In this document: positions 1-8,284 of the stretch, in pieces
How positions within the stretch are numbered: the first letter of the stretch is position 1
Layout: each line of letters opens with the position of its first letter
Source of the DNA: Saccharomyces mikatae IFO 1815
Lineage: Eukaryota; Ascomycota; Saccharomycetes; Saccharomycetales; Saccharomycetaceae
NCBI RefSeq assembly: GCF_947241705.1
Contig: NC_079265.1
Span: forward strand, 620,001-684,000
Length of the DNA stretch: 64,000 bases
Reading direction: 5' to 3'
Program-made: the position numbers and the translations under genes
Notes under the pieces: generated by a model
What the model saw: the letters and a program-made list of their open reading frames with translations, nothing else
Told to the model about the DNA's origin: nothing
The model's database searches: none

Positions 1-1434
1 CACGGAATTAAGCCAAGTTTGCTATCTGCTATGGATTTCAATAGTTTTCTATCAATGCTAGAAAATTCATCCCTGGAGGAGGATGACCCAAGGAATGAAA
101 TGGCAGAGTTGAATACTCTTCGTAGTTTAACGCCAGCAAAACATTGGCCCATCACTGTAACAAGTGCTGCTGAGGCGACCACGAGTGCCGGAAGGCCGTT
201 TAGTGAGCCAACGAATGCTTTTACAGAATACACTGATTTTGATAGGGCAATAAATAGCTCTCCAGCGTTATTTGCCCCTTACCATGATAACCCTAATGAT
301 GAAGAGCTTCAAGATGAAGTTTTAGCGGAGACTCCAGGTGATGTCCATTTTGGTGCTCAGGAAATGCGAAGAATTTCCATGAAATCTCTACGATCAATTA
401 TAAAAATTTTCATACCACATCTTTCAAACTTCTCTCAGAAATCTACCTCAGATGCAGTATTCTCCACCATTACTGTTCCATTCTTTGTCATATTTAAATT
501 ATCATGTCCACAACCCCCTACAGATATACTGAGTTATGACCCCATTCTGAATAAATACTCATTAACAACGTTACCCATAGTTTTGTTGTTTATTCAATCT
601 ATTACCGCTCCTTTTCTCCTTTGTAGCACACTTTCTGTGCTATTAACTTATCCCTTAGGTTATCTCGTTTATCTTTTCCCTTTTACTTTATCCATAAGCT
701 TGATTCTACTATTGATAGCTTTCATCACAAAGGTAAATTTACATAACAAGTTTACTTTGTCATTAGATAGCTCAGAAATTTTACAAGAAAAACTGCGGAA
801 AAGGAAACTGCTAGAAAGACTTAACACTAGCACTCAAGTAATCTTTCTAGCTATTGGAATAATAAATATTATTATTTGGATATCACTTTTAGCCAATTGT
901 CTCATAGAAATGATGGAAATATATCAAAAAATATTAGGATTATCCAAAGCCATTTTAGGCCTTACAATTTTTGCATGGGGCAATTCCATAGGGGATCTGA
1001 TCTCCAACATATCTATGTGCAGGCTTTACAAGACCCAAACTCATTACCAAGACAGAGTTCATTTAGCAACAAAGTTTTTCATGATATCATGCGCATCTTG
1101 TTTGGGAGGCGTAATGTTGAATTCCATGGGTGGAATAGGTTTTAGCGGGTTAGTTTCAATGCTGTTCATTGGTGTTTTTAACGATAACGAATGGTGGTTT
1201 CTAAGAAAAGTTGAATTACAAGAATCAAGTCGGTTGGATAATACATTAAATTATAAATTTATTGTTTCTTGCGTCTTTATCATCCTACAGATTATTCTCT
1301 TGCTAGTATTCTTCGGCGGGCCTAAGAATATTAAACGATACCTAACGAGCGAGATGAAGTTGACCGGAATATTCATGTGCGGATTATGGGCACTAGCAAC
1401 CTTAATAAATATACTTCTAGAACTGTTTGGGTGA
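1..1434 (+). CDS. ECM27: ECM27, CaCA-family cation/Ca2+ exchanger (3' part)
   Basis: The frame is open from the first base, so the window starts inside the gene; 477 residues and the stop are present. The first 130 or so visible residues are acidic and Ser/Thr-rich, as expected for the cytosolic loop of Na+/Ca2+ exchangers. Several hydrophobic segments follow. The second alpha-repeat signature, GNSIGDLISN, is encoded near 978-1008, and a Gly-rich segment, CLGGVMLNSMGG, near 1100-1135 completes the ion-binding fold. S. cerevisiae Ecm27 is a membrane protein of the K+-dependent Na+/Ca2+ exchanger class, linked to ER and vacuolar calcium handling. The first alpha repeat lies outside the window. 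Family assignment is firm from the motif; the ion transported is inferred from the family. Confidence 0.93.
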   Translation, partial: HGIKPSLLSAMDFNSFLSMLENSSLEEDDPRNEMAELNTLRSLTPAKHWPITVTSAAEATTSAGRPFSEPTNAFTEYTDFDRAINSSPALFAPYHDNPNDEELQDEVLAETPGDVHFGAQEMRRISMKSLRSIIKIFIPHLSNFSQKSTSDAVFSTITVPFFVIFKLSCPQPPTDILSYDPILNKYSLTTLPIVLLFIQSITAPFLLCSTLSVLLTYPLGYLVYLFPFTLSISLILLLIAFITKVNLHNKFTLSLDSSEILQEKLRKRKLLERLNTSTQVIFLAIGIINIIIWISLLANCLIEMMEIYQKILGLSKAILGLTIFAWGNSIGDLISNISMCRLYKTQTHYQDRVHLATKFFMISCASCLGGVMLNSMGGIGFSGLVSMLFIGVFNDNEWWFLRKVELQESSRLDNTLNYKFIVSCVFIILQIILLLVFFGGPKNIKRYLTSEMKLTGIFMCGLWALATLINILLELFG

Positions 1435-1708
1435 AAATTGCCAAGAAGCGCGTCTTGAAAAAATCTGTTTTTGTGACATTAGCCTCTGACGGTGCAACAG
1501 ATCCACCCATTGCACGGTACACCAAAGAGAAGAGGAAGCATTTAATTTTAAGATTACTCAAAGTTGGTTATCAAAATTGTTCTTTTGCCCAAAAAAATAG
1601 GTAGTATATTGTTTTTATTTCTTTGGATGACATACTCTAGTTAAACTAATAAGAATAAAAGCAGCGCCTAGAAGTTATTATATATATCGATCAAGAACGT
1701 CAGTTACA

Positions 1709-2740
1709 ATGATATCCACAAGAATATTCATATTATATCTTTTTATAACTTTGGCACCCTTTATTAATTGTTCACCAAACTTGTCAATTACTCCTTATAT
1801 CTATGAGCGTCTGGTCTATTTTATGAAGGCAAGCTCAATATCAAGCTGCATATCAGACAATTTACTTTTCGTTAACAAAACGTTGAATAATGGGGGTTGT
1901 CCACCACATATTAAGTTCTGTAACGATGAAGAAATTAACCCTACAGCTGGTCAAACAGTGGTGGAACTAGTTCTTAATGCCAAAAAAGGTGAACTGGGCT
2001 CAGGTTATCTTGCTGTTGACCACGGAAAAAAAGTTGTTATTTTGGCATTTAGAGGATCTACAACCAGACAAGATTGGTTTAGCGATTTTGAAATATATCC
2101 AGTGGAATATTCTCCACTTTGCGTTAAAGAATATCGTAAACTTATAGAAGAAGGAACTATTAGAGAATGCAAAGGTTGTAAAATGCACAGGGGATTCCTC
2201 AGGTTCACAGAAACACTTGGGATGGACGTCTTTAAAAAAATGGAGTCAATTTTGGAAAGCTATCCAGATTATCGAATTGTTGTCACAGGACATTCCTTGG
2301 GGGCAGCGTTAGCAAGTTTGGCTGGGATAGAATTAAGAATAAGAGGCTTTGATCCGTTAGTATTGACATTCGCAACACCAAAGATATTCAATAGCGAAAT
2401 GAGACAATGGGTAGATGAATTATTTGAGACAGATATGATAGAGAAGGAGTCAATTGCTAGAAAAGAAATTCAATTCCGTAAGGGTTATTTTAGGGTCGTA
2501 CATACCGGTGATTATATTCCTATGGTTCCACCATTCTATCATCCGGCTGGTTTAGAGATGTTTATTAATAAAGTCGGTCTACCTCAATATGCAGAAGATA
2601 TTGAGTACCGAGGTAAAAATAACAGGTTAACTTTGAAGGATGGATTTCGAGATGGCATGAGCGGTTTGGTTGAAGACTGGTTACATGTTTATGAACATCG
2701 AGCCTACTTCATTGACGTAAAAGGATGTTCTGGACTTTAA
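1709..2740 (+). CDS. LIH1: LIH1, class 3 lipase-like protein
   Basis: This gene encodes 343 residues, slightly longer than the S. cerevisiae form (328 by memory). Residues 1-21 look like a cleavable signal peptide: one Arg, a hydrophobic core, then an Asn-Cys end. The alpha/beta-hydrolase nucleophile elbow is GHSLG at residues 194-198, with Ser196 as nucleophile. Asp268 in VVHTGDYIP and His330 in VYEHRAYF complete the likely triad, as in fungal class 3 triacylglycerol lipases. Several Cys residues could form disulfides in a secreted or lumenal protein. The first in-frame ATG follows a typical ACA context. The substrate is not known to me, so the lipase activity is inferred from the triad. Confidence 0.93.
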   Translation: MISTRIFILYLFITLAPFINCSPNLSITPYIYERLVYFMKASSISSCISDNLLFVNKTLNNGGCPPHIKFCNDEEINPTAGQTVVELVLNAKKGELGSGYLAVDHGKKVVILAFRGSTTRQDWFSDFEIYPVEYSPLCVKEYRKLIEEGTIRECKGCKMHRGFLRFTETLGMDVFKKMESILESYPDYRIVVTGHSLGAALASLAGIELRIRGFDPLVLTFATPKIFNSEMRQWVDELFETDMIEKESIARKEIQFRKGYFRVVHTGDYIPMVPPFYHPAGLEMFINKVGLPQYAEDIEYRGKNNRLTLKDGFRDGMSGLVEDWLHVYEHRAYFIDVKGCSGL

Positions 2741-2876
2741 CACTCACCCCGCTTTACGTTTTCTTCAAATCACTTCTTGCATATATAAATACCGCTCTAT
2801 AATTTCTCTAAACCAAGTGTGACTACTCTTCTTAACTAATGATCGTTATTTCCGTCATATATCTCTTTCAAAAATT

Positions 2877-3113
2877 CTAATCTGTTCTCTTTCGTTTTCC
2901 ATCTATCTGTTCTTCTTCTGAAATTCTTTTTCCTGAATTGACCCACTCTTTATTACAAGAGAGAGGTTTTAAGGTCGGTAATGTTTCAGGTTGCAGACTT
3001 CTTGAATATACCTGGGTTGCTAACTGCTTATTCCAATTCTCCTGACCACTAATCTTAGCTACGCTTTTGTTGAAGTAGTATTCCTCTACAGGATCATAAT
3101 TATCATCACACAT
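2877..3113 (-). CDS. YJR107C-A: small hypothetical protein, YJR107C-A-like
   Basis: An ATG-started ORF of 78 codons lies on the minus strand just downstream of, and convergent to, LIH1. The product is hydrophilic and charged, has no membrane segment, and ends in a Lys/Arg-rich tail. Position and length agree with the small S. cerevisiae ORF I remember as YJR107C-A, which was added after gene-trap and homology surveys. No domain is recognisable and no function can be given. Existence as a protein-coding gene would be supported by a low Ka/Ks ratio among Saccharomyces species. A chance ORF remains possible. Confidence 0.5.
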   Translation of the reverse strand: MCDDNYDPVEEYYFNKSVAKISGQENWNKQLATQVYSRSLQPETLPTLKPLSCNKEWVNSGKRISEEEQIDGKRKRTD

Positions 3114-4240
3114 GGCTTTTAGTGTCTCTATGTATGTATCCTGTATGTCTGTATCTCGAAAGAGAATGAAAACTTTAAATTTTTCATTCCTTAGGAAACA
3201 TTCCCCATGTGGGACTTTTTTGAGCGCTGGGTGACAGTATTACTAGAGTGAGTGAAAGTAACGATCATGTATACCAAATACAAGTCTATGTTGAATATTA
3301 GCTTTACTTTTGTCGAGTTATTTATGAATATCTCCAAAATTCGAGACATTTAGTATATAAATATCAATGCCAACGTTTCTTTAAATGCATAATAGTGTTC
3401 GGCTCTCCTGCATACAATAAAACTGACGGAGAATAAAAATATGAGTTGTTCTCTTAGTGTTTCTACAATTCTTTCACCCGCTGATGCATCAATGGTAGCA
3501 GCACTGTTAAATTTTACGGAATCCAACACGTATATCCACTACTCGACATGTTGGGGCACAAGTGGTTACACACGTAATATCTTGTTATAGTTGTTCCTAC
3601 CGAGAAATTGGTTGACACTAGATTACTAACAACACTCGAGAATGCGACCGCTTAAATTAACTCAAACTCTATTGATGAAGACGAAGATGATATGCCTCAT
3701 TCCACTCACGTAGCAGACCGGCTTGATGGGGTACCCCTTAGCAAGCGCATATATGGCATCTCTCCTCTGTATTTTGGGGTGGATCATCTCTTCAGTGTAG
3801 ACGTTCTCCATACATCGGCAGCCCATACTGCTCCGCCTAACAGAACAGTTCACACAGAAAGAAATGCAAATGGTAACGTAGCTCCAAAAGCAGAATTCTA
3901 CGTGTATGGCCGTTACGCTCAAGTTTAATTTGTAAAAGATGACATGTAGTCTGATATATACTGCACAAATTTTAAGCTTAATTGAGCGTTCATGCGTAGA
4001 GAATATAGGCCTGTAAATTTTTACTGTCTATTTATTTCTTCCGGCTGATTCGCTGTTCGCCTTGAAAAGACCATTCAAATACTGTGACAGTTTTTGGGAT
4101 ATACCTTTATTTAAAATAATAATATCGAGGATATATGGTAACAATAGAAATTCTTCTTGGAGATTTAGAAATTTCTCGAAAGGGGATCCATTATGTAATA
4201 TACAGTAATACAGTCAAATGCGAGGTTTCCTGTTGCGCAA
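3114..4240. other. gene-poor interval at the ABM1 locus
   Basis: About 1.1 kb between the small minus-strand ORF and the end of CPA2. S. cerevisiae has ABM1 (123 codons) on the plus strand here by my memory. In this sequence I find only short plus-strand ORFs: 3441-3587 (48 codons plus a stop), 3642-3713 (23 codons) and 3692-3928 (78 codons). None has a recognisable domain. An intact 123-codon ORF is not visible, so ABM1 is absent, relocated or broken, or was never a conserved gene. Confidence 0.5.
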
Positions 4241-7200
4241 TCAATATGCTTTGAAACCAATAAATTCATCCCAAGAACGGACTTCCGGTGGGACTATAAC
4301 GTCATGGGATTCCAAAATTCTGATCTTTTCTGCAATTTTTGCCTTCAAGCACTTCGCAAACAATAAAGCCGTTTGGGGTTCATTGAACAATGGAATAGCA
4401 AAATCAATAGCATTCCTTCTCATAATATAATCAACATCTTCAGTGCTTTCAGCTCTCTTGGAAGCTAGGTTGAAAACAGCTTTGATGTCGTATTCTTGAA
4501 ATAGTTCACGTAATTTTCTCTTATCATTCTTTGGAAATTTAATCAAAGATATCTGCGAGTTTGTTTCTTTGATGTGCTTTTCTAGATATGTTTTAGTGGG
4601 CTCATCGGTAGTATATATTCTATAACCAATAGCGGCCACTATGGAAGCCACCTGGCCCAAATATTCTCGAGATATATCGCCACCAAATAATATACCACTT
4701 GGAGGTAATGGTACATGGAAGTTCATAGTACTTTGGATAGCAGTCCAGTAGCTTTCAATTAAATCCTTACCAAAGGAAGCAACTTCACCAGTTGATGCCA
4801 TCTCGACCCCTAAGAAAGGATCAGCACCAGCTAATCTTGTAAAGGAAAATTGAGGGACTTTAGTAGCAACATAGTCATACTTTTTGTTGAGCATCAAATC
4901 AATCGGTTTTGGTACAATGTCACCGCCCAAAAATGCCTTTACAGCTATTTCAATAAAATTAACGCCTAAAACTTTCGAAACGAATGGGAATGATCTAGAA
5001 GCTCTAATGTTACATTCAATGACTTTTAATGTATGCTCCCCATCTTTGATGATTTGCATATTAAAGGGACCAGTGATTTTCCAAGCTTTCGCAACTTTAT
5101 CAGCAATGTCTTTTAGAGCAACCTTCATGTCATCAGAAAGATGTTGAGGCGGTAAGACCAACGAAGCATCACCAGAATGCACACCTGCATTTTCAACATG
5201 CTCAGAAATTGCATGTACCAAGACAGTACCATCATAAGCAACGGCGTCAACGTCAATTTCTTGGGCACCTTCAATAAACTTAGACATGACGACTGGGTGG
5301 TCAGGAGAAACATCAGATGCCAGGGTTAATTTGGCCTTCAGTTCCTCCTCATTATTGACAACACTCATTGCTGCACCGGAAAGCACATAAGATGGACGAA
5401 TTAACACAGGGTAGTTAACTTTAGAAGCGAATAATTTCGCTTCTTCTACTGATGTTAGCTCACTCCACTCAGGTTGGTCGACATTAATAGAATCCAGAAT
5501 AGAAGAGAATTTGTGTCTGTTTTCAGCTCTATCAATATCATTTGGATTAGTACCCATTATATTACAGCCGTTATCGTAAAGTTTCAGGGCAATGTTTTGA
5601 GGTAATTGACCACCGACGGAAATAATGCAACCCTCGGATTGCTCCAACTCATAAATGTCCATCACTCTTTCATACGATAATTCTTCAAAGTATAATCTAT
5701 CAACTTCGTCGAAATCTGTGGAAACTGTTTCTGGGTTATAGTTTATCATGATAGTTTTTTTACCCTGAGCTCTTAAAGTCTTAGCAGTGTTCACGGCACA
5801 CCAATCAAATTCCACAGATGAACCAATACGATAAACACCTGAGCCTAGTACAAGCATACCGTTTTCGGTGAACTGTACATCGTTTTTTGTAGCGTTGTAA
5901 GTGGTATACAAATAATTAGTTTGTGCCGGAAATTCTGCGGCTAAAGTATCGATTCTCTTGACAAAGGGGATGATACCCAACGTCTTTCTTAAACTTCTGA
6001 TTTCCAATTCGTTAATATTTGTGGAGGCTTGTTTATTTATAGTAACGGCAATTTGCTTATCCGAAAACCCTAATTTCTTGGCTCTCTGTAAAAGATCTTT
6101 ACTCAAGCCACTTAAAGATTCAACTGATTCAAGCTCTTTATAGATATTTACAATGTTCATGCACTTGTAAAGAAACCACTTGTCAATTTTACTCAGTTCA
6201 TTAACTCTCTCAACTGTATAGTTTTCATGGATTAAAGCTTGACCAATGGCAAGAACTCTTCTGTCCGTTGGGGTTCTCAAGGCTTCATCAAGTTGATCGC
6301 CAAATTCGGCAGAGCCTTGGAATCCCAACAATGATGGGTCCACCTGTCTTAATGCCTTTTGAAAAGCTTCTTCATAGTTTCTACCGATAGCCATAACTTC
6401 TCCAACTGATTTCATAGATGAACCGATGGACCTGTCCACATACTGAAACTTTGAAAGATCCCACTTAGGTATTTTCGCCACGATATAATCTAAAGATGGC
6501 TCAAAATTAGCTACTGTGGTTTTTGTGATTGGGTTAGGCAATTCTGGCAAAGTATAGCCTAGTCCAATCTTGGCGGCAGTGTACGCTAAGGGGTAACCAG
6601 TAGCCTTGGATGCCAATGCAGAGGAACGAGATAGACGTGCGTTCACTTCAATAACTCTGTAGTCTAGCCCATCAGGTTGTAAAGCGTATTGAACGTTACA
6701 TTCACCAATAACACCAAGGTGTCTAATAATTTTAATTGCTGCCGATCTCAACATATGAAACTCTTCATCCGATAGGGTCTGGGAAGGAGCAAAAACCATG
6801 GAATCACCGGTATGAACACCAAGTGGGTCGAAATTTTCCATATTACATACTGTGATACAATTACCAACTCTATCTCTGACCACTTCATATTCAACTTCTT
6901 TCCAACCTTTCAAGGATTTTTCAACAAGAATTTGTGGGGCCAACGACAAGGATTGCGCAGCAAGTTCCTTCATTTCACCTGCATTATTAGCGAAACCTGA
7001 ACCTAACCCACCCAATGCGTATGCAGATCTGACAATAACTGGATATTTGACCCTTTCCGCAGCCTCCAAAGCTTCGTCCACAGTTTCACAGGCAAACGAT
7101 TCTGCAATCGGGATGTTAATATCTTTCAAAGCAGATGCGAAGAGGTCTCTATCTTCAGAAGTGATCAAAGTCTTGATGGGAGTACCTAGAACTTTAACGT

Positions 7201-7597
7201 TATATTTAGCCAAAACACCAGATTCATCCAGAGCCACACCACAATTTAGACCTGTTTGACCACCGAAGGTCAAAAGTATGGCATCCGGCCTTTCAAGTTC
7301 AATGATGTATGTGATGTATTCTGGTGTAACGGGCAAGTAATAAATCTTATCCGCCAGGGAATGCGAAGTTTGGTTAGTAGCGATATTTGGGTTAACCAAT
7401 ATAGTAAACTTGTTATCTTCCTTCAAAGCTTTGATAGCTTGAGAACCACTGTAATCGAATTCACCTGCTTGACCAATGGAGAGCCCGCCTGACCCAATCA
7501 CAAGCACTGAATTTACACCTTCAACTAACTGAGGTTTGTAGTGCTCAGTGGTAAAAGCAGAATTCGTAGGTTCTGTAGATGTATAAATCGAAGTCAT
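4241..7597 (-). CDS. CPA2: CPA2, arginine-specific carbamoyl-phosphate synthase large subunit
   Basis: The 1118-residue product has the full length of the S. cerevisiae enzyme. It makes carbamoyl phosphate from ammonia (supplied by the Cpa1 glutaminase subunit), bicarbonate and two ATP for arginine synthesis in the cytosol. The two homologous halves are visible: the first opens with GSGGLSIGQAGEFDYSGSQ near residue 35 and the second with GSGVYRIGSSVEFDW near residue 590. Each half carries an ATP-grasp domain, with the NARLSRSSALASKATGYPLA segment in the first and NIRASRSFPFVSKVLG in the second. A C-terminal MGS-like domain follows. Gcn4-type sites lie 294 and about 364 bp upstream, which fits general amino-acid control. 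Confidence 0.99.
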   Translation of the reverse strand: MTSIYTSTEPTNSAFTTEHYKPQLVEGVNSVLVIGSGGLSIGQAGEFDYSGSQAIKALKEDNKFTILVNPNIATNQTSHSLADKIYYLPVTPEYITYIIELERPDAILLTFGGQTGLNCGVALDESGVLAKYNVKVLGTPIKTLITSEDRDLFASALKDINIPIAESFACETVDEALEAAERVKYPVIVRSAYALGGLGSGFANNAGEMKELAAQSLSLAPQILVEKSLKGWKEVEYEVVRDRVGNCITVCNMENFDPLGVHTGDSMVFAPSQTLSDEEFHMLRSAAIKIIRHLGVIGECNVQYALQPDGLDYRVIEVNARLSRSSALASKATGYPLAYTAAKIGLGYTLPELPNPITKTTVANFEPSLDYIVAKIPKWDLSKFQYVDRSIGSSMKSVGEVMAIGRNYEEAFQKALRQVDPSLLGFQGSAEFGDQLDEALRTPTDRRVLAIGQALIHENYTVERVNELSKIDKWFLYKCMNIVNIYKELESVESLSGLSKDLLQRAKKLGFSDKQIAVTINKQASTNINELEIRSLRKTLGIIPFVKRIDTLAAEFPAQTNYLYTTYNATKNDVQFTENGMLVLGSGVYRIGSSVEFDWCAVNTAKTLRAQGKKTIMINYNPETVSTDFDEVDRLYFEELSYERVMDIYELEQSEGCIISVGGQLPQNIALKLYDNGCNIMGTNPNDIDRAENRHKFSSILDSINVDQPEWSELTSVEEAKLFASKVNYPVLIRPSYVLSGAAMSVVNNEEELKAKLTLASDVSPDHPVVMSKFIEGAQEIDVDAVAYDGTVLVHAISEHVENAGVHSGDASLVLPPQHLSDDMKVALKDIADKVAKAWKITGPFNMQIIKDGEHTLKVIECNIRASRSFPFVSKVLGVNFIEIAVKAFLGGDIVPKPIDLMLNKKYDYVATKVPQFSFTRLAGADPFLGVEMASTGEVASFGKDLIESYWTAIQSTMNFHVPLPPSGILFGGDISREYLGQVASIVAAIGYRIYTTDEPTKTYLEKHIKETNSQISLIKFPKNDKRKLRELFQEYDIKAVFNLASKRAESTEDVDYIMRRNAIDFAIPLFNEPQTALLFAKCLKAKIAEKIRILESHDVIVPPEVRSWDEFIGFKAY

Positions 7598-7890
7598 TCT
7601 TTTCTTCCTGTCTATGTACTGTACTGCTTCTGTATAGACTCTTTTTCACTATTATGTGCTATTATCGATACTTAAATCTAATAAACCGTTCAAGAAAGAC
7701 CTGAGTTTTACCGTAGAAGACCCACTAGCAATCAAATACATATATATACTAATATCATAAAGAGAACGCAAAAGAAAAAGAAAAGCAAGATTAAATTTTC
7801 TCGATGCTTACTCAAGGTGACACAATCGTTACGACACGGATGTTCCTAGTTGAGATATTGAAAAAGTTATCGCCATATCATTTATCAAAG

Positions 7891-7968
7891 AAGAGTCATT
7901 CACATTATTTTTCATTGAATGCCACAGGAAACACGGTGGTGAATGGGTTTATGTCACTAATGAGTCAC
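7891..7968. promoter_or_regulatory. two Gcn4 (GCRE) binding sites
   Basis: AAGAGTCAT at 7891-7899 reads ATGACTCTT on the minus strand, the same sequence as the classical HIS3 Gcn4 site. ATGAGTCAC at 7960-7968 contains the palindromic core TGAGTCA. Both are 290-370 bp upstream of the CPA2 ATG, and arginine genes are known general-control targets, so induction of CPA2 by amino-acid starvation is likely. Confidence 0.75.
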
Positions 7969-7974
7969 TTCACT

Positions 7975-8128
7975 AACCCTAGAATGAGGCTAGTAGGGCA
8001 AATGAAGATATTGCTTAGGGTACGTAAAATGTTTATTAGGGTAAATATCATTTCTAGGGTTTTTTTTTTTGTTTTTTCACATTTTTCACAATAATAGCAG
8101 TGTCACCATTTTTATACCACTACCCTAA
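7975..8128. promoter_or_regulatory. cluster of TAGGG motifs (Tbf1-like sites)
   Basis: Five telomere-repeat-like motifs lie within 154 bp: AACCCTA at 7975-7981, TTAGGGT at 8015-8021, TTAGGGT at 8036-8042, CTAGGGT at 8054-8060 and ACCCTAA at 8122-8128. Tbf1 recognises ARCCCTAA. The cluster ends about 157 bp upstream of the YMR1 ATG and may form a nucleosome-free or insulator element between the two divergent genes. Binding is inferred from motif matches only. Confidence 0.5.
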
Positions 8129-8284
8129 AATACAAAGTGTTTAGAAAGATAAGTATCAACAGAGGACAAGAAATCATACGAAAGTCACTCAGAGAGGTTG
8201 AGCTGTTGCAGTTATCTTGCATTTCGTGCACTGACTGTAATAGCGCTAAAAAAGAAAGAAAAGAAAATAAAAGTTCCGCGAAGA

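Larger units (their letters stand above)
7598..8284. promoter_or_regulatory. divergent CPA2/YMR1 promoter region
   Basis: 687 bp between two divergent starts. A TA-rich TATA-like stretch at 7740-7750 lies about 145 bp upstream of CPA2. Two Gcn4-type sites sit in the middle, and a cluster of TTAGGG-type motifs lies on the YMR1 side (both listed separately). A poly-T run is at 8061-8070. The ATG-started plus-strand ORF at 7804-8094 covers these sites and looks like chance. Confidence 0.7.

Noticed and set aside
1377-1604. Plus-strand ORF running past the ECM27 stop
   Set aside because: Overlaps ECM27 in another frame and continues into the LIH1 promoter; no recognisable family.
7804-8094. Plus-strand ATG ORF of 96 codons between CPA2 and YMR1
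   Set aside because: It covers the Gcn4 and TAGGG sites, has odd composition (many Phe, Val and basic residues from T-runs), and resembles nothing known.
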